Source: Nectonema munidae
Taxonomy: Eukaryota; Nematomorpha; Nectonematoida; Nectonematidae
DNA: 64,000 nucleotides
Direction: 5' to 3'
NCBI GenBank assembly: GCA_030549495.1
Contig: JAUIRK010001052.1
Coordinates: 1-64,000 of the forward strand
Position 1 is the first letter of the stretch. Every line of letters begins with the position of its first letter. Positions 1 through 11,765 of this stretch are shown here, piece by piece. Both the position numbers and the translations under genes were made by a program. The notes beneath the pieces are model-generated. The model saw only the letters and a program-made list of their open reading frames with translations, did no database searches and had not been told where the DNA came from.

Positions 1-400
1 TGACATTTTCTAAAAATTAGCCATGATTATTGAAAAAATTAAATATATAAAGTGTTATGCGTTCCAAACTGTATATAATTATAAATTTTCAGGGTATTAT
101 ATAATATAGATCCTAAGTTATAAGGTTAAGTACAGATAATGTCAAAATTTTGCTGAAAAATTTTTATTTTTTATTTTGATTGACAGTTTTGGACATGAAG
201 GGGTCATTCAACTACCATGATAATGGTTTCAAAAGATGCAGCTAGCGATTTTAGGAAAAGTCACAAAATTTGAAGGGATATGATTCAACCAATTTTCTAC
301 AATTCATTTTTTAGTGAAGGGGGGGGGGGGGCGTTTTACGCCCCCAGCACTAATAGGGTTTAGGGCGGGGGTTAAATTTCAAGGATGTGCGCCCCTGTCT
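1..400. repeat. tail of a dispersed repeat, ending in a hAT-type end fragment
   Basis: The first ~300 bases match, with small changes, 61,685-61,985 and more distantly 50,070-50,330; all three run from a TGACATTTTCTAAAAA-like start to a stretch that mentions GGTCATTCAACT and GATGCAGCTA. The window therefore begins inside a copy whose ~140-bp tandem units lie off the left edge. A G-run at about 319-331 interrupts the homology, and the stretch ending at 397 (GGATGTGCGCCCCTG) is a solo end of the hAT-like family described at 26,275-29,426. Confidence 0.7.
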
Positions 401-2149
401 GAAAACTAAAACGACAACAAAGAATTGCGAGAGCGCGGTTAGTACACACTACACGTGCATGTTCTGGCTTATACCATGTGCTGTACAACTGCTAAGAGTT
501 TCGCAATACAAAATTTGTCTACCAGGGAGCTAAGTTTGCAGTCTCTGTCGTTGCATCAAATTGAATTGAAAAAAAATTGAAGATCGAATTCCGAATAAAT
601 AAAATCACCTGCGACATTATGTCATCAGACATATCTTTTAACGGTATAGTAATAGTTTGAGAGGAAGATACTTCAACTTTTAATGGTCAGAACTTCTTAG
701 CACATTCAGCATGATATCTTTGCAGCAAGGTAATAACAACTGTTCTCCAATGTTGTGAAACTTTTTTACAAGAGTTATTTTTTCCTTTATAAAAGGCTTT
801 CAAAGCACACTTAATATTTTGCAAAAATATTCCAATGTTATCAAACCTGGATTTCTGCAATCATCCAGTTCGACTTTAAAATAATCAATAGTTTTCTTTA
901 CTGAACTCTGCTTAACTTGCATCATGATGTTAATAAAAACTTGAATGATCGCCTCTACGTAGGATTGACTTATGGTAACTCCATTTTGCGATGTCTACCT
1001 TCAACATGGATGAATAAAATAGACTATCCTGTTTACAAACTTTTTAGAAATGTTTATGGAAACCCTTTCACTATTTGCTCATAGCCTGACTTTATTTTCT
1101 TGGTTCCAGAAAAGGTTGGAGAAATTGAATAAAATGTTTATTGAAAAACTAATAACACACAAGCATTGCCCACAATTATGCCAAGCTTCAGAGCTCACCC
1201 AAACCAAACCAAGCTTAAGCCTTCTTGAGGGTATATGGTAAAAAAAAAGTTATCCTAGATGACACCCATATATAATAGCCCGCGAGCAATAGGGAATTCT
1301 GCGTTCTGCTATTTAGTTCTATTTTTTCTGAGTACTAGATACGCCTGCTTAAATTTAGGATTGGCACAAGGTATAAGTCCCAAAACAGATTCATGGTACG
1401 AGTTAGGTTAGGCATAATCTTGCCTCTGCAGAAGTCTGTTTGTAGGGCCGATTATAAATTCCTATTGTAAAATATATATACTAGAGATAACATTATATAC
1501 TCATATCATGTATATATGGGACGGAGTCAAATCCAATGCTTACTTTCCAAGCCAACACTGATGTTTACAACAATGATTTTTCCGGCATCGATGTCTTTCT
1601 GCATCCAAATCAAATGTTATATCTTACACCATCAAACTGTTTATAATCAAATCAATTCTCTTTTAATTATTCAATCATGTGACAACAACCTATCTTGGTT
1701 TGTTCACTTTTAAAAATAAATCCTTATAAGAATTCAAAGCTTTTGGCGGTTAGGTAGTGCTTTCGCGACCCGATTCCAACTTTCTTAGTAATCAAGCTAT
1801 CACTAGATTGTTTCCCACTTTAGGAGCATTAATTTTAAGATTGTAGTGTTTATTAAGTTGTATTTATATATTTGAATTATATCTTGTAAAATAATATAAA
1901 TCAAGGTATGCAGTAACGAAGGACGGTATTAGGCGTTTAAAGGGATGGAAAGTCAAAGTAGACGTGGACTCGGCATTCCGGTTGGGACCACGATATCCGA
2001 AAGGATGGCTACGAATGTGACAAACAATACTCAAACTTTATCCATATGCAGTGTGAAAGTAAAGTCAAAGCTGCACTGCACATTCATACTGCGCTGCCTT
2101 TTTTACACGTTTAGTGCAACGCTCTGTACACTGAAACTGCACTACGCAG
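401..2149. other. AT-rich stretch without a recognised gene
   Basis: No host gene recognised. On the minus strand around 640-1,000 there are short broken reading frames (for example one with FLQNIKCALKAFYKGKNN) that look like a worn protein relic of unknown family. The rest is AT-rich with short simple runs. Confidence 0.4.
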
Positions 2150-2399
2150 CAGTGCCGGATTAACATAGTAGCAGCTGCTACAGGCCCCGCGCTTAGTTGG
2201 GGATTTTTTTTTGACTTTTTGTAATATCTTTTAGTTTTCTTCAATTCTTCTTTTATATTTCCTCCTTAAAATAAATTTTTGCTCTTGGATTTTGTGGTTT
2301 TTATCTTTTTTTGTAGAATTTAGATCAATTTTATTAAAAAAAATTTACTTCCTGGCTATCATTTGTAAATTTAATCGATCTACTACAGGCTCCGCACTG
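2150..2399. mobile_element. short non-autonomous hAT-like element (MITE)
   Basis: The left end starts CAGTGCCGGATTAACATAG and the right end, read inward on the minus strand, starts CAGTGCGGAGCCTGTAGTAG. The two flanking octamers, CTACGCAG (2,142-2,149) and CTAAGCAG (2,400-2,407), agree at 7 of 8 bases, which is the 8-bp target duplication expected of hAT elements. The 250-bp interior has no reading frame, so it would depend on a transposase made elsewhere. Confidence 0.6.
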
Positions 2400-3190
2400 C
2401 TAAGCAGACAACTAAATGCACAAGCTATACATATTCATCAAATGGAATGGCTTCCTTCATAGTATATGACTTCATTTTGATATATATCGAACATAAAAGT
2501 CATTTACATTCAAGCAATAAAATGTCATCTTATGGAAAAAGTGACACTTTTTAACGCTCGCACACAAATTTATGTTAAAATCAAAATGAGACGTAGAGTG
2601 TACTTTTCCTAAAAAATTAAGTATACCAATTGGAAAAAAAATTAATGCAAAAAGTGGATTTATTTAGCCATTAAAAATTAAAATAAGCAAGAGAGATTAT
2701 TTTTGAAGGAGAGCTTTATCTTCACGACAACGCTTTATTAAAGGCCAGTAGAGAACAGCTGAGCCTATTACGGAAACAAGTAAACAAACACGCATTGGCC
2801 CCTTCGCTAAACGTCTGGAAGTACTTTTATACTTTTTCATAACAAACCTTAAATATTATTAAATTATCTAAAGTGTGCAATCAATCTAAATCTTATCGAT
2901 AAGATGAAATGACTGAAATTTATACAAAAACTCTTAGCGTAACGAAATAGATGTAATTCTGTTTATCTGTCATTGCTCAGATACAATATATAGTTGTATC
3001 TGCAAGTATACTCAAATATATTCAATAGTTTATATAAATAGTATACACAAGCAAAAGTATTTATAAAATATCCAAAAATACCTGTTTGTGTTCTACGTAA
3101 AAAATTATGTATGCTCGCATCGCATTTTTCAATGGTATGACTGAAATATGAATGCTTTTGTCACAATATATAAAATGGTATAGCAATTAA

Positions 3191-3902
3191 AGCACTGCAC
3201 GGGCCTAACCTACCGTCCGCCCGCACTCGCCTTATTTTTTTAATGTTTTTTTCAACTAGCTCTATTTTAGTTAAATATTCTTTGAACCGGCCTGCACCAC
3301 CTCCTGTTTTTTGTACGGGCCTATAACTTCTCATCTTTTTTTTATTTTTGAGAAGATATGATTTCTCATTTTAATATTGTCATTTCAGCTTAATTATTAT
3401 CACCCAATGTTTTTTTCAACTCATTTTCACCAAATCTTCAATTATATTCTCAATATTTATAAAAAAAAATTTTAATTCTATTTATTGGACTAATAGATTT
3501 TTATTGTACACAGTAGGTCCTTTATAGCACGAATGGTGGGGTTCAAAGACACGGAACGGTGTTATAACGAATCTATTGAACCCGTATTTCGAAAACACAA
3601 CAGCACCTTCCTTCATCATACAGCGAGTTGCAGAGAATATGAATTGACAAGTTATTTGAGAAAAAACTTATAAGAAAGCAATGCCTAGTGTGTTACTGTA
3701 ACGTGCAGTAAAACCATGTGTGCAGTAGAACTCTATAATAAATATAAATCAAATTTTGTAAAACCGTTTTTGTGTCATTTTTTAAACGTATACCGGCCCG
3801 TACCCGTCTCTTGTGGTATTTTAAAAGTTATACTGACCCAAACCCATCCACGAACCAGAGCGGTCATATGTTAACGGGCATTAACCGTACCCGTGCAGTG
3901 CT
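3191..3902. mobile_element. non-autonomous element with AGCACTGCACGGG inverted ends
   Basis: A perfect 13-bp inverted pair, AGCACTGCACGGG at 3,191-3,203 and its complement at 3,890-3,902, bounds about 710 bp without a coding frame. A relative of the right end (TACCCGTCTCTTGTG to CCCATGCAATGCT) recurs at about 50,580-50,690, showing that this is a family. No clean target duplication was found. Inside, at 3,511-3,590, a stretch with CAGTAGGTCCTTTATAGCACG resembles the end of another element. hAT is the likeliest superfamily but unproven. Confidence 0.5.
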
Positions 3903-5435
3903 CTAATAGCAGTTTTCCATGAATTTTTGCTTTAAAAGACAAAGTGTCTCATAAACGGGTGCGTATTTCTGCAAACTTATCATACCTGTAGATATTCAAT
4001 GAGTTTTTGTAGAAATGGAAATTATAGAAATATTTCAATGTTATATAATAAAATAGTTCAAAAAAGTTTGTGAAAACTTTTGTTACTATAAATTAAGCTT
4101 GGTCTTATTGATTATCTCCCCCTCCCCAAATCACCTTTAACAAACAGTTTCTGATTAACTTGATAAAAAAAATTTAACTAAATTTTAAATATTATTATAG
4201 ATATATTTTAAAAAAAACTATATCTTTTCAAAATAAACAACTGGCCAATTAGCGAACTAATTTCTGATTAACTAACTGGTCAACTAACAAACTAACTGAT
4301 GAATAGTTAATTTAAGCTCTAAGGTTTAATTAGTAAGTTAGTTGGCTTTCAACACAAATAAATATATATCATCTTTATCATACAACATAGTCATGTTGTA
4401 ATATACATGATAAAGATAACCAATAAGTACCTTAAACTTTTTCCCAGATACAAAACTTATGGATTATTAGTTCATAAAAACTTTTAATAGAGGTCATTAA
4501 ACCGATTGCGAAAAATTTTAAATTCACTATAAAAAAAGCATAAAAATTAATTTTTGGTACAAAAAACAAAAACATTTCGTTAAAAATTGAATCCTAAAAA
4601 ATATGATGTAAGATAAAAATATATAGTCGTAGAGGTAAAATTCAATAATAGGAAAAAATCGAATAAAATAATATTCTTTAAAAAATGTTCAAATACAAAT
4701 GGATGAGTGGCAGAATATTAAAAATCATATCCATATAAATTTAGTTGTTCACGACATTTTCATTGGGTCGAAAATATGTAATGCAAAAATATAAAAACTA
4801 AGACATCAAAACACTGAAAAATAAAAGGCATAAATGAATAAACAAGTTGGCATAATAAAGACATAAATATTTGCATCTTGACTGGACAAACAAGACAAAA
4901 ATAGGTAGCGAAAAAACAATACACATAATTAGTTGGATGAATAAACAGGTTGATAATTAAAAAAGTACATAAACTCTATCTTACTTCCTGAGGAGGAAAC
5001 ATTGAAATTTGATAAAAAAATTTTAACTCCTGTAATGTCTAAAAAAATTAATTAGATTTGATTACAAATTTTAACTTTTCGTTTAATTAAATGCTTTGGC
5101 AAAATCTCTACTGTTAAATTTTAGCACATCAAAAGTATACCTTGTTACATGAAAATTAGGAAGATAGATTTAATATAAACACACAAGCCAAAAAGTTAAA
5201 CTTTCAAAATAAAAATTAAGTTTTACTAAGATCAAGATTAAAGGTTATTATGCTCTTATATTAACAAAAAAATTAATTTTTTACCCTTTTAAATTGTAGC
5301 AATTTTGATATTTCTTAATGCAATATTTTAATATTCAGATGGTAGAAGCGCCTTTTAAAAAAATAGGTCATTTAACTTCAATCTCCAACAAAATTAAAAA
5401 AATAAGGATTTACTCAAAGTAAAAAAAGATGCATT
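3903..5435. other. AT-rich intergenic sequence
   Basis: No gene, RNA gene or bounded element seen. There are runs of closely related AACTAACTGGTCAACTAACAA-like words at 4,250-4,350 that look like simple-sequence drift. Confidence 0.4.
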
Positions 5436-6617
5436 TAGTCAAACTTGTCCAAACCGAAACTTGAGTAAACCGAAAACTTGTTAAAACCGTAACTTAAGAG
5501 TGGCACCGACTTCTTCCATTGATAAAATGTATATATTGCCTTCTAAAAACTGAAACTTGCGTATTCTGAAAAGCGAAACAAAAATCAAAAATATTACAGG
5601 TTTCGTAATGGTAAAAAATGTAGTGAAAATCGAAATAGGCTTAAGAGTTTGTTAAGTCTTGAGCTTATGCAAAAAGTAATAAGAATTGTTTCTCTTTTGT
5701 TTTAATATGTGTATGTAGTTATGAGATAAAACAGATGGTTGCACTAAAAATTGAACAAGAATATATTTACTAGTGTGCAATATGATAACAGTACTTATTA
5801 TCATCCATGCATCATCATAACATAACAGTTATAAAAGTAATGAAAATTGTTTCTCTTTTGTTTTACTATTTGTATGTAGTTATGAGATAACACAGATTGT
5901 TGCACTAAAAGTTGAACAAGAATATATTTACTAGTGTGCAATATGATAACAGTTAGAGCTTCAACTATTACCTCTTGTTTTCAACTTTGCGGATTCACAA
6001 GTGAAACTTCTTCCGAACAAAACTTCTCAATAGAAAAAGATGTACAAGATCTTTCATTAATGGTCTCTGAAATCGTTGAAGGTGATATAAATTTACAAGA
6101 ATATATTGATATTGACAAAAATGCTCACATTGAAAATGATTCCTTCTGACTGGGAGAGAGTTATTTTAGATGATCATCTAGAAAGAGAAAATGGCTCAAT
6201 ATCAAGCTTAAGTAGCCAAGAGTCTGCTCCAAAAAATACAATCACGATTGAAGATGTGATTTCAATGATGAAAACTGTAAAAAATTTTGCTTTAAATACT
6301 TCAATGTTATCGATGTACGAAAATGCCTCAAAAGTTTTACAAGACGCTGAATTAGAGTTAGTGAAAAAAAAACTCAAAAGTAAACAAAAAACTATGATAG
6401 TTTTATTAAAAAATAAATTTGAATAATGTTTATGATGAGCTTTTTATCAATATATATTGAAATTTACAATTCTATATATCATGGGTACTTTAAAAAATGA
6501 ATGTGTAATTTGGGATGTTTCACTTAGTTTTTACGAAGACTTCTATAAACCGAAATGTTGTCTAAACCGAAAATAATCTTCTGTTTACTTGAACTTCGGT
6601 TTATACAAGTTTGACTG
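5436..6617 (+). mobile_element. Tigger/pogo-type DNA transposon, internally deleted
   Basis: The ends are inverted copies: AGTCAAACTTGTCCAAACCG on the left, and on the right the complement of CAGTCAAACTTGTATAAACC, ending at 6,617 and followed by TA. This matches the look and TA target of pogo/Tigger elements of the Tc1/mariner superfamily. Only the acidic tail of the transposase remains (about 5,934-6,426, in two frames: LQEYIDIDKN, then IEDVISMMKTVKNFALNTS), resembling the C-terminal region of Tigger proteins. The DDE core is absent, so the copy is dead. It holds a tandem duplication listed separately. Confidence 0.6.
5674..5953. repeat. tandem duplication inside the Tigger element
   Basis: The ~119-bp stretch 5,674-5,792 recurs at 5,835-5,953, a period of about 161 bp, with a few differences between the copies. 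Both include the words TTGTATGTAG or TGTGTATGTAG, GAACAAGAATATATTTACTA and GTGCAATATGATAACAGT. Confidence 0.75.
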
Positions 6618-6730
6618 TATATGAAAAAGTACGCACTCAAGTTAAAGCGGTAAATAAATTATCACGTGGTGAAAATCTGTGAAAAAATAAACTACAAAAT
6701 TAAAAAATGTGAAAAAATAAACAATTAGGA

Positions 6731-6736
6731 TTTATT
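6731..6736 (-). terminator. poly(A) signal for TMEM208
   Basis: AATAAA on the minus strand, about 50 nt after the stop codon of TMEM208. Confidence 0.5.
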
Positions 6737-6787
6737 ATGGTTATAATGGTTATAATTTAAAAAAATCTCAAGATATGCTTTGAATGA

Positions 6788-7300
6788 TCAGGGGTGTCGA
6801 ATAAATTTTCTCTGCTGCTTCTTCGCCTTTTTAGCAGCCTTTTCTTCTTCTATTGGAGAAGGCGCGGCGAAAACCCATGGAATGAACATCTGGAGGAAGA
6901 GATAGCATACTCGTAAGGGCAAGAGCAAGGAAGCTAGCCACAGCCAAGAAGAGTACGTACTGAGGACTTGAAGAATACACAGGAGAATAATGACATCCTC
7001 AACATGCTCAGCAGTTCCTCCACTCGACGCCAAGTCGCAATCGTCGTAATTCGTGCCAGAGATGAGGCGTAGAACGTACACGCACGCCAAGCACAAGAGA
7101 AAGGCGAGGATGGAAGGCAGGAGATGCGAGGAGGCTCTGAACAGCCACACAACCAACAAGTGAGCGAAAAAGGAGAGCGCAGTCATGATTGCGTAGAATT
7201 TGAGTGCACTCTTATTATCCGACACCAACACTTTCCGCCCTTTGGTTTGAGCTTTGGCTTTCTTAACATTAAAACTGCACTTCACCGCTTCTTCCATCAT
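6788..7300 (-). CDS. TMEM208: TMEM208, ER membrane protein of the SND targeting route
   Basis: A 170-residue, single-exon protein. TMEM208 (Snd2 in yeast) is an ER membrane protein known to help insert proteins by the SRP-independent pathway. The N-terminus is basic (KKAKAQTKGRKVL), followed by two hydrophobic pairs at about residues 33-80 and 102-145, the acidic loop HVEDVIILLCILQVLS that is a family hallmark, and a lysine-rich tail (EEEKAAKKAKKQQRKF) as in the human protein of 173 residues. Two Met codons start the frame; an AG dinucleotide lies directly before the first on the minus strand. A minus-strand AATAAA lies at 6,731-6,736. The gene is visibly richer in G and C than its surroundings. 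No intron is needed. Confidence 0.9.
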   Translation of the reverse strand: MMEEAVKCSFNVKKAKAQTKGRKVLVSDNKSALKFYAIMTALSFFAHLLVVWLFRASSHLLPSILAFLLCLACVYVLRLISGTNYDDCDLASSGGTAEHVEDVIILLCILQVLSTYSSWLWLASLLLPLRVCYLFLQMFIPWVFAAPSPIEEEKAAKKAKKQQRKFIRHP

Positions 7301-7316
7301 CTAAGATTTAACAAAT
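7301..7316 (-). promoter_or_regulatory. splice-acceptor-like sequence at the TMEM208 start
   Basis: On the minus strand TGTTAAATCTTAG ends immediately before the ATG. It is weaker than the acceptors at the other genes but sits in the same position relative to the start. It could accept a trans-spliced leader or close a 5' UTR intron, or be chance. Confidence 0.35.
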
Positions 7317-7489
7317 GTAACGAGTTTCAAATATCACATTATTCAAAAGTTCATTATTTACGTGAGATAGCGAGTCCGCCAAAAAACTAGTTTGTATTTA
7401 AATTTAATAAAAAATTTCAACATTTTTACATGTAGAATGTAGATTCTTTTGCTTGAGCGTGAATCAAGTTGGAAGTTTTAAACTAGGGC

Positions 7490-7668
7490 CCGGATACCCA
7501 AAGGCGTTCATCCAAGGAAGAAGAACAGGGTACCGTGGCTGTGTTTTCATTGGGAAGGCATTGATGTATCACTTATGTCAAACTATGAACAAATTGGTAT
7601 TGATGAGGAATCGAATCCAGAGGCTTCCGTGCTGAGTCCATCATCTTAACCAACATGCCATGCCACCC
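7490..7668 (-). mobile_element. tRNA-derived SINE-like segment
   Basis: Read on the minus strand, a head starting GGGTGGCATGGCATGTTGG carries an A-box-like TGGCATGTTGG (7,650-7,660) and a B-box-like GGATTCGATTCC (7,607-7,618), spaced as in tRNA-derived pol III promoters. A near copy lies at 28,000-28,136 and a more distant one at 11,630-11,765. Here and at 28 kb the sequence beyond the head is also shared, so the SINE was already part of the larger repeat when that repeat spread. Confidence 0.55.
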
Positions 7669-8977
7669 ATAGAGTATGCTGTAGGAGATACATCAAATTA
7701 TTTTTCAAAAAACATAAGTTATGCTGTAAAATTTTTTAGTTTTTGTTGAAGCTCTATAACTTTTTCAGATAGACTTTTTTTCCTTAAAAGTTATTATAAA
7801 AGGCAAATCATTGCAAAATGTTAAAAGTTATTTTACTTTTTGTAGATTTTTGTAGCTTGCACCAGTTTAGCTTTAAACTATTTTTAAATGATCCTGAGAA
7901 AAATGAAGCAATGCAATCTTAATTTATTGTTTAATTTGTTTGCACAATTTTATCTTTAATTTATACCCTTTTTTGAGAGTCTAACTTACACTTATTCTTA
8001 TACATTAAAAAGAATGAAAAAATTATAATACCAAGTTTTCTAAATTTAGTTCTGTTTTACATTATTGATAGAAATTACCTCAGAAAAGTTTTGTAATTTG
8101 GATGTGTTTTTTTTTATTTATTTTTCTCAATAAAATATTTTTTCATTTTTTAGGAAGAAACAACCGAAAATTAATGAAAGATTTTTTTAATTCAATAAAA
8201 TTTCCATTTTTTTTTATTGTTAATTGATATTTTTACCCCTTTTCTACATATAATTTGGAGATGGTGCGCATCTATTTGAAGTGAGAAAGAAGAAGCTATT
8301 TATAAGTCCTCATTCATTGTTGACGTTAAGCTTAATAGGGCGGGGGTTAAAGTTTACATTAAGCTTAATTAAGAATGAAATAGAATAGACAAGAGAGGAG
8401 TAGGAATTCAGAAAAATGTGTTGTCTTTTTTGGAAGGCGCTTGAAAGTCCGTCCCTCCCCCCCCCCCCCCCCTCCAAAAATTTCAAGGATGTGCGCCCCT
8501 AAATCAATCACATTTTTTTCATATAAACATCACAGGGTGTCTAATACTCTTTTCCTTTAGAATACATTCACTCAAATAAAAGTCTCAAACATTCATTTAT
8601 TTGTTTTTAGTTAATTTCTCTATCAATCAAATATACTTTCATCAATTCCTGTAATGTTCCTCATAGACTACTTCATTTTCAAATGAAAAGCCTATTTGCC
8701 CCTCCCCCAACAATTTTGGATTTTTTCAAACTAGTGTATATGCGATATGCAAATATAATTAAAATATTTTCGCTGGAAGTATAGTATTTACATTTCACCA
8801 ATTTTGTAAAAAAAAATATATAAAGTAGTTTTATAAATTTAGGTGTGCTGAATACACTCTATTTAAAAGGATTGCCTGAATATTTGGTCTCCTGTGGTAT
8901 TTCCAGACCAGTAATTTTGAAAATTTCAAAAAAAAATTTCGCCCTTCCTCCAATAATCTTAAGGATGTGCGCCGCTG
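7669..8977. mobile_element. composite copy of the C-rich hAT-like repeat family
   Basis: The stretch matches 28,137-29,426 in order, but has an extra piece (about 7,862-8,498) that matches the 731-bp element at 31,693-32,423 in reverse orientation. Both pieces close with the same end: poly-C, then GGATGTGCGCCCCT at 8,485-8,498, and CCTCCAATAATCTTAAGG then GTGCGCCGCTG ending at 8,977. No target duplication is seen. The simplest reading is a short member nested in a long member of one family. Confidence 0.6.
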
Positions 8978-9400
8978 GGGTGAGAGATTATATATTAATT
9001 TTATTAAATAATGATTAAAATATATTTGACACATTAGTTTCTTAGTCATTAAAAATAACTTACTAAAAAGAAACTAAAATTTTTTACTTCGGATTAGTAT
9101 TTATAAAAAAAGTTAGTAGCCATTTTATAGGCAGTGCAAGAGTAAAAATGAACACCCAATAAATAAAAAGTAAACCTTTTATATCGTACTGATATTGATT
9201 ATATCAATATTAATTTTCGACCACACTGTAGTTCTTTAGATAAACACAACCGTTAAAAGAAAAAAATAAGAAAGACTAACCTTAAAAAGTTGGAGCTAAT
9301 AAAAATAAACAAAAAAGTTTTTCTCAAATTGAAAGTTATTGCATAATAACTTAATCTAATTTTTTTCTCAGAATGAAATAGTCAACTGAAGCTTTTCATG
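8978..9400. other. AT-rich spacer
   Basis: No feature recognised between the hAT-like repeat and the LINE relic. Confidence 0.35.
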
Positions 9401-9419
9401 TACTGTTGATAAATAAAAT

Positions 9420-9780
9420 AATTAATAGCCTTTAAGACAAACATGATGTTATCGGAGTATTCTTGGATAAGAAAAAAACTTTTGACTCGATAATCATAAT
9501 AAGTTCTTATTAAAATTGAAATTTTATGTCTTTAGTGAATTGCCTCTTAAACTGATGGAGTCGTATTTATATGGAAGAATACAATATATTAACATCAATT
9601 CTGATTCATCTAAGCTTTTAACTATCAAATGTGGTTTTCTCAACTTTGTTCTTCAAAATCTACATCAATTATTTATATGGTTCTAATCCTATTCCTGATT
9701 TCTTCATTTATTTTTATGACATAACAATGCTAATATCATCTGGAGAATTTTTTTGTAAACCAATTTGAATCTGTTGTTAG
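9420..9780 (+). pseudogene. LINE reverse-transcriptase fragment
   Basis: Broken reading frames resemble the middle of a non-LTR reverse transcriptase: VIGVFLDKKKTFDSI, aligning with the FLDFSKAFDTV block, then PLKL-like and YLYGRIQYI-like words, and an F-Y-D-D-like YFYDITMLISS. Several stops are present. The family within the LINEs (CR1/L2/Jockey-like) is not resolved. Confidence 0.5.
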
Positions 9781-10099
9781 TAATTTCAGACTTATATATA
9801 AATAGTGTTCTGTCAATTATTTGATTGTAAACACTTCGAAATATAAAGTATGATTTTTCTAATCACAAGGATAAGAATGGGTCTCCAGATTGACCCTCAA
9901 TTAAAGCTCCGTGATCTTATTATTATTCATAAACTCACTTGGTCTGATCATAGTATTTTTATTTTCTCAAAATTATCTATTTTATTGGCATATTAAAAAT
10001 TGTAAAAGGCTGGAAAATGATGGTGACTTTGTATTATTCTTTTATTGGCCAAATAATCAAAAAAGTGCGCAATCGCTCTCTCATTCTATAGAGGCGATT

Positions 10100-10930
10100 C
10101 ACTTTCAGCCTTCTTCACCACAAGCCTACCACTTAATCATTTAACCACGATATTCGACGCAGAATGTCAAGCACTAATTGAATCGTGCGACCACATCACC
10201 CAATACATCAAAGACTTTATTCAATTTGAAGCAATCCAGTTTTATACCGACTCTCAAAACCTCGCTGGCGATTTTCATCTCTGCCAAAACACATCTTTCA
10301 TGGTGGCCAAACTATTCCCGAAACTGCAATTTATCTCCGCCCACTTTACCATCTCTGTATTTTGGTGCCCTGCCCATTCCAACGTTCATGAAAATATACA
10401 CGTTGATTTCCTCGCCAAAAGAACCCTCTCAAAACCGTGCGAGGCACTTTCGACATCTTTACACCCCAGCGTTTTTATCCACGAACTCACACAATACACT
10501 AATAAGCAATGGCGATCGTCAGTTACCCAATTGACAAACACCTTTCTATCCCACATAACTGACATAACCGCCGTTCATCAATCTTGGTCAAAACACAAGT
10601 TCATCCCCTCGTGATCCCTTATAGGGTGGCTTTCCGGGCACTGCCCTTGCAAAAATTACCTCTTTCATATCAAACTTTCCGACACTCAGTCCTGCCGTTT
10701 CTGTGGCGCAGCTTGTGAATCATCCCACCACCTAACTTTCATTTGCCCATTTTTTATCTCTCATCGCCACAAATTAATAAACAGTTGTGTTTCAACTCTC
10801 GGTCATTTTCCCAAAAATCTGAATGAACTACTAACACACCCGACACTATTAATTTCCCTCTCGACGGTTTTACGAACTATTAAACCCATTCTAAATCTTC
10901 ACCCACCGCCCATTCGATAGCTTTCTTCCT
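10100..10930 (+). pseudogene. LINE 3' part: RNase H and C-terminal Cys/His region
   Basis: Reading frames of about 118 and 104 residues, plus a further frame after 10,614, match the RNase H domain used by some non-LTR elements: EAIQFYTDSQNLAGDF (first Asp block), then VFWCPAHSNVHENIHVDFLA (His and final Asp block). It is followed by KLSDTQSCRFCGAACESSHH, the Cys/His tail seen after RNase H in I/R1/Tad-type LINEs. The frame changes, so the copy is dead. Its base composition is richer in C than the flanks, which makes it look younger or foreign compared with the RT relic just upstream. Confidence 0.65.
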
Positions 10931-11627
10931 CTCCTTTTCTCTCTATTTCTTTTATTTTAGACTGTCTCTATTTCCCTATCAATCATCTTGCAAGCATATC
11001 AATTTTTGGAAAGTGCTTTGACATCTCTACCTACCTACCTATCTACGCCTATTTTCTTAATAGTTCGATTGAAGAGGCGCAATTTTGTCTTCAAGATGAA
11101 AACACTTGGTGGTACCTTTGCTTTTATGTTTCTTTTTTTATGAGAAATAATAGATAAAATTTTCTCTCTCTCTAATAAATATAAAGAAAATTTTTTTATA
11201 AATGAGGTACGTTTGAAAAGAAAAGGAATACTGATTAGAAAAGAATAGTAATGGTGTTACTATTCTAAAAAAATACAAAAAATAAAAAGTTTTATGGAGT
11301 TTAAAATACTAAATTGGAAAATTTAATTTACAAATATAATTTATTATGGATAATTTTTAATATGTTTTTTATGAAACATCAGATGTTCATTGAAAAATTA
11401 GAAAATTTATCAACATATAAAGTAATTAAATTATCATAAAATATTGTTTTGAAAAAAATCAATTAATTTAGTTTTGGAGAGATTAATATTTATTTTATTG
11501 AAGGGAGATGGTTGTACTATTTCTGATGTAATCAAGTCAATTTAAATCAGCAAATTATTTTTTGAAAGCATTGCTAATTGGAGAGTTAATCAAAATATAT
11601 GGCAATTTCAAACAGAAGAGGTTAGCT
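10931..11627. other. AT-rich spacer
   Basis: Starts with a pyrimidine-rich stretch (10,921-10,980) and CTACCTACCTAT words, possibly the 3' tail of the LINE, then plain AT-rich sequence. Confidence 0.35.
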
Positions 11628-11629
11628 GT

Positions 11630-11765
11630 ATCATGGGCTGTTTTCATCGAAAAGGCACGATTGTTAGGCTTGTATCAAACTATGAGAGAAGTAGAGGCTT
11701 GATGCAGAATCGAACGCAACATCTTGAGTTTTCGCAACCCCGTATTTAACCAACCTTACTCACAT
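11630..11765 (-). mobile_element. worn tRNA-type SINE copy
   Basis: On the minus strand AAGGTTGGTTAA precedes GCGTTCGATTCTGC by the usual box spacing, and the 3' part shares CATAGTTTGA and a TTTTCGATGAAAACAG-like word with the SINE segments at 7.5 and 28 kb. Confidence 0.45.

Noticed and set aside
3511-3740. CAGTAGGTCCTTTATAGCACG and CAGTAGAACTCTATAATA as the two ends of an element
   Set aside because: They are in the same orientation, so they are not an inverted pair; possibly two fragments.
5934-6426. Two frames of 71 and 106 residues as a separate gene
   Set aside because: They fall within the inverted ends of the Tigger element and resemble the acidic tail of its transposase.
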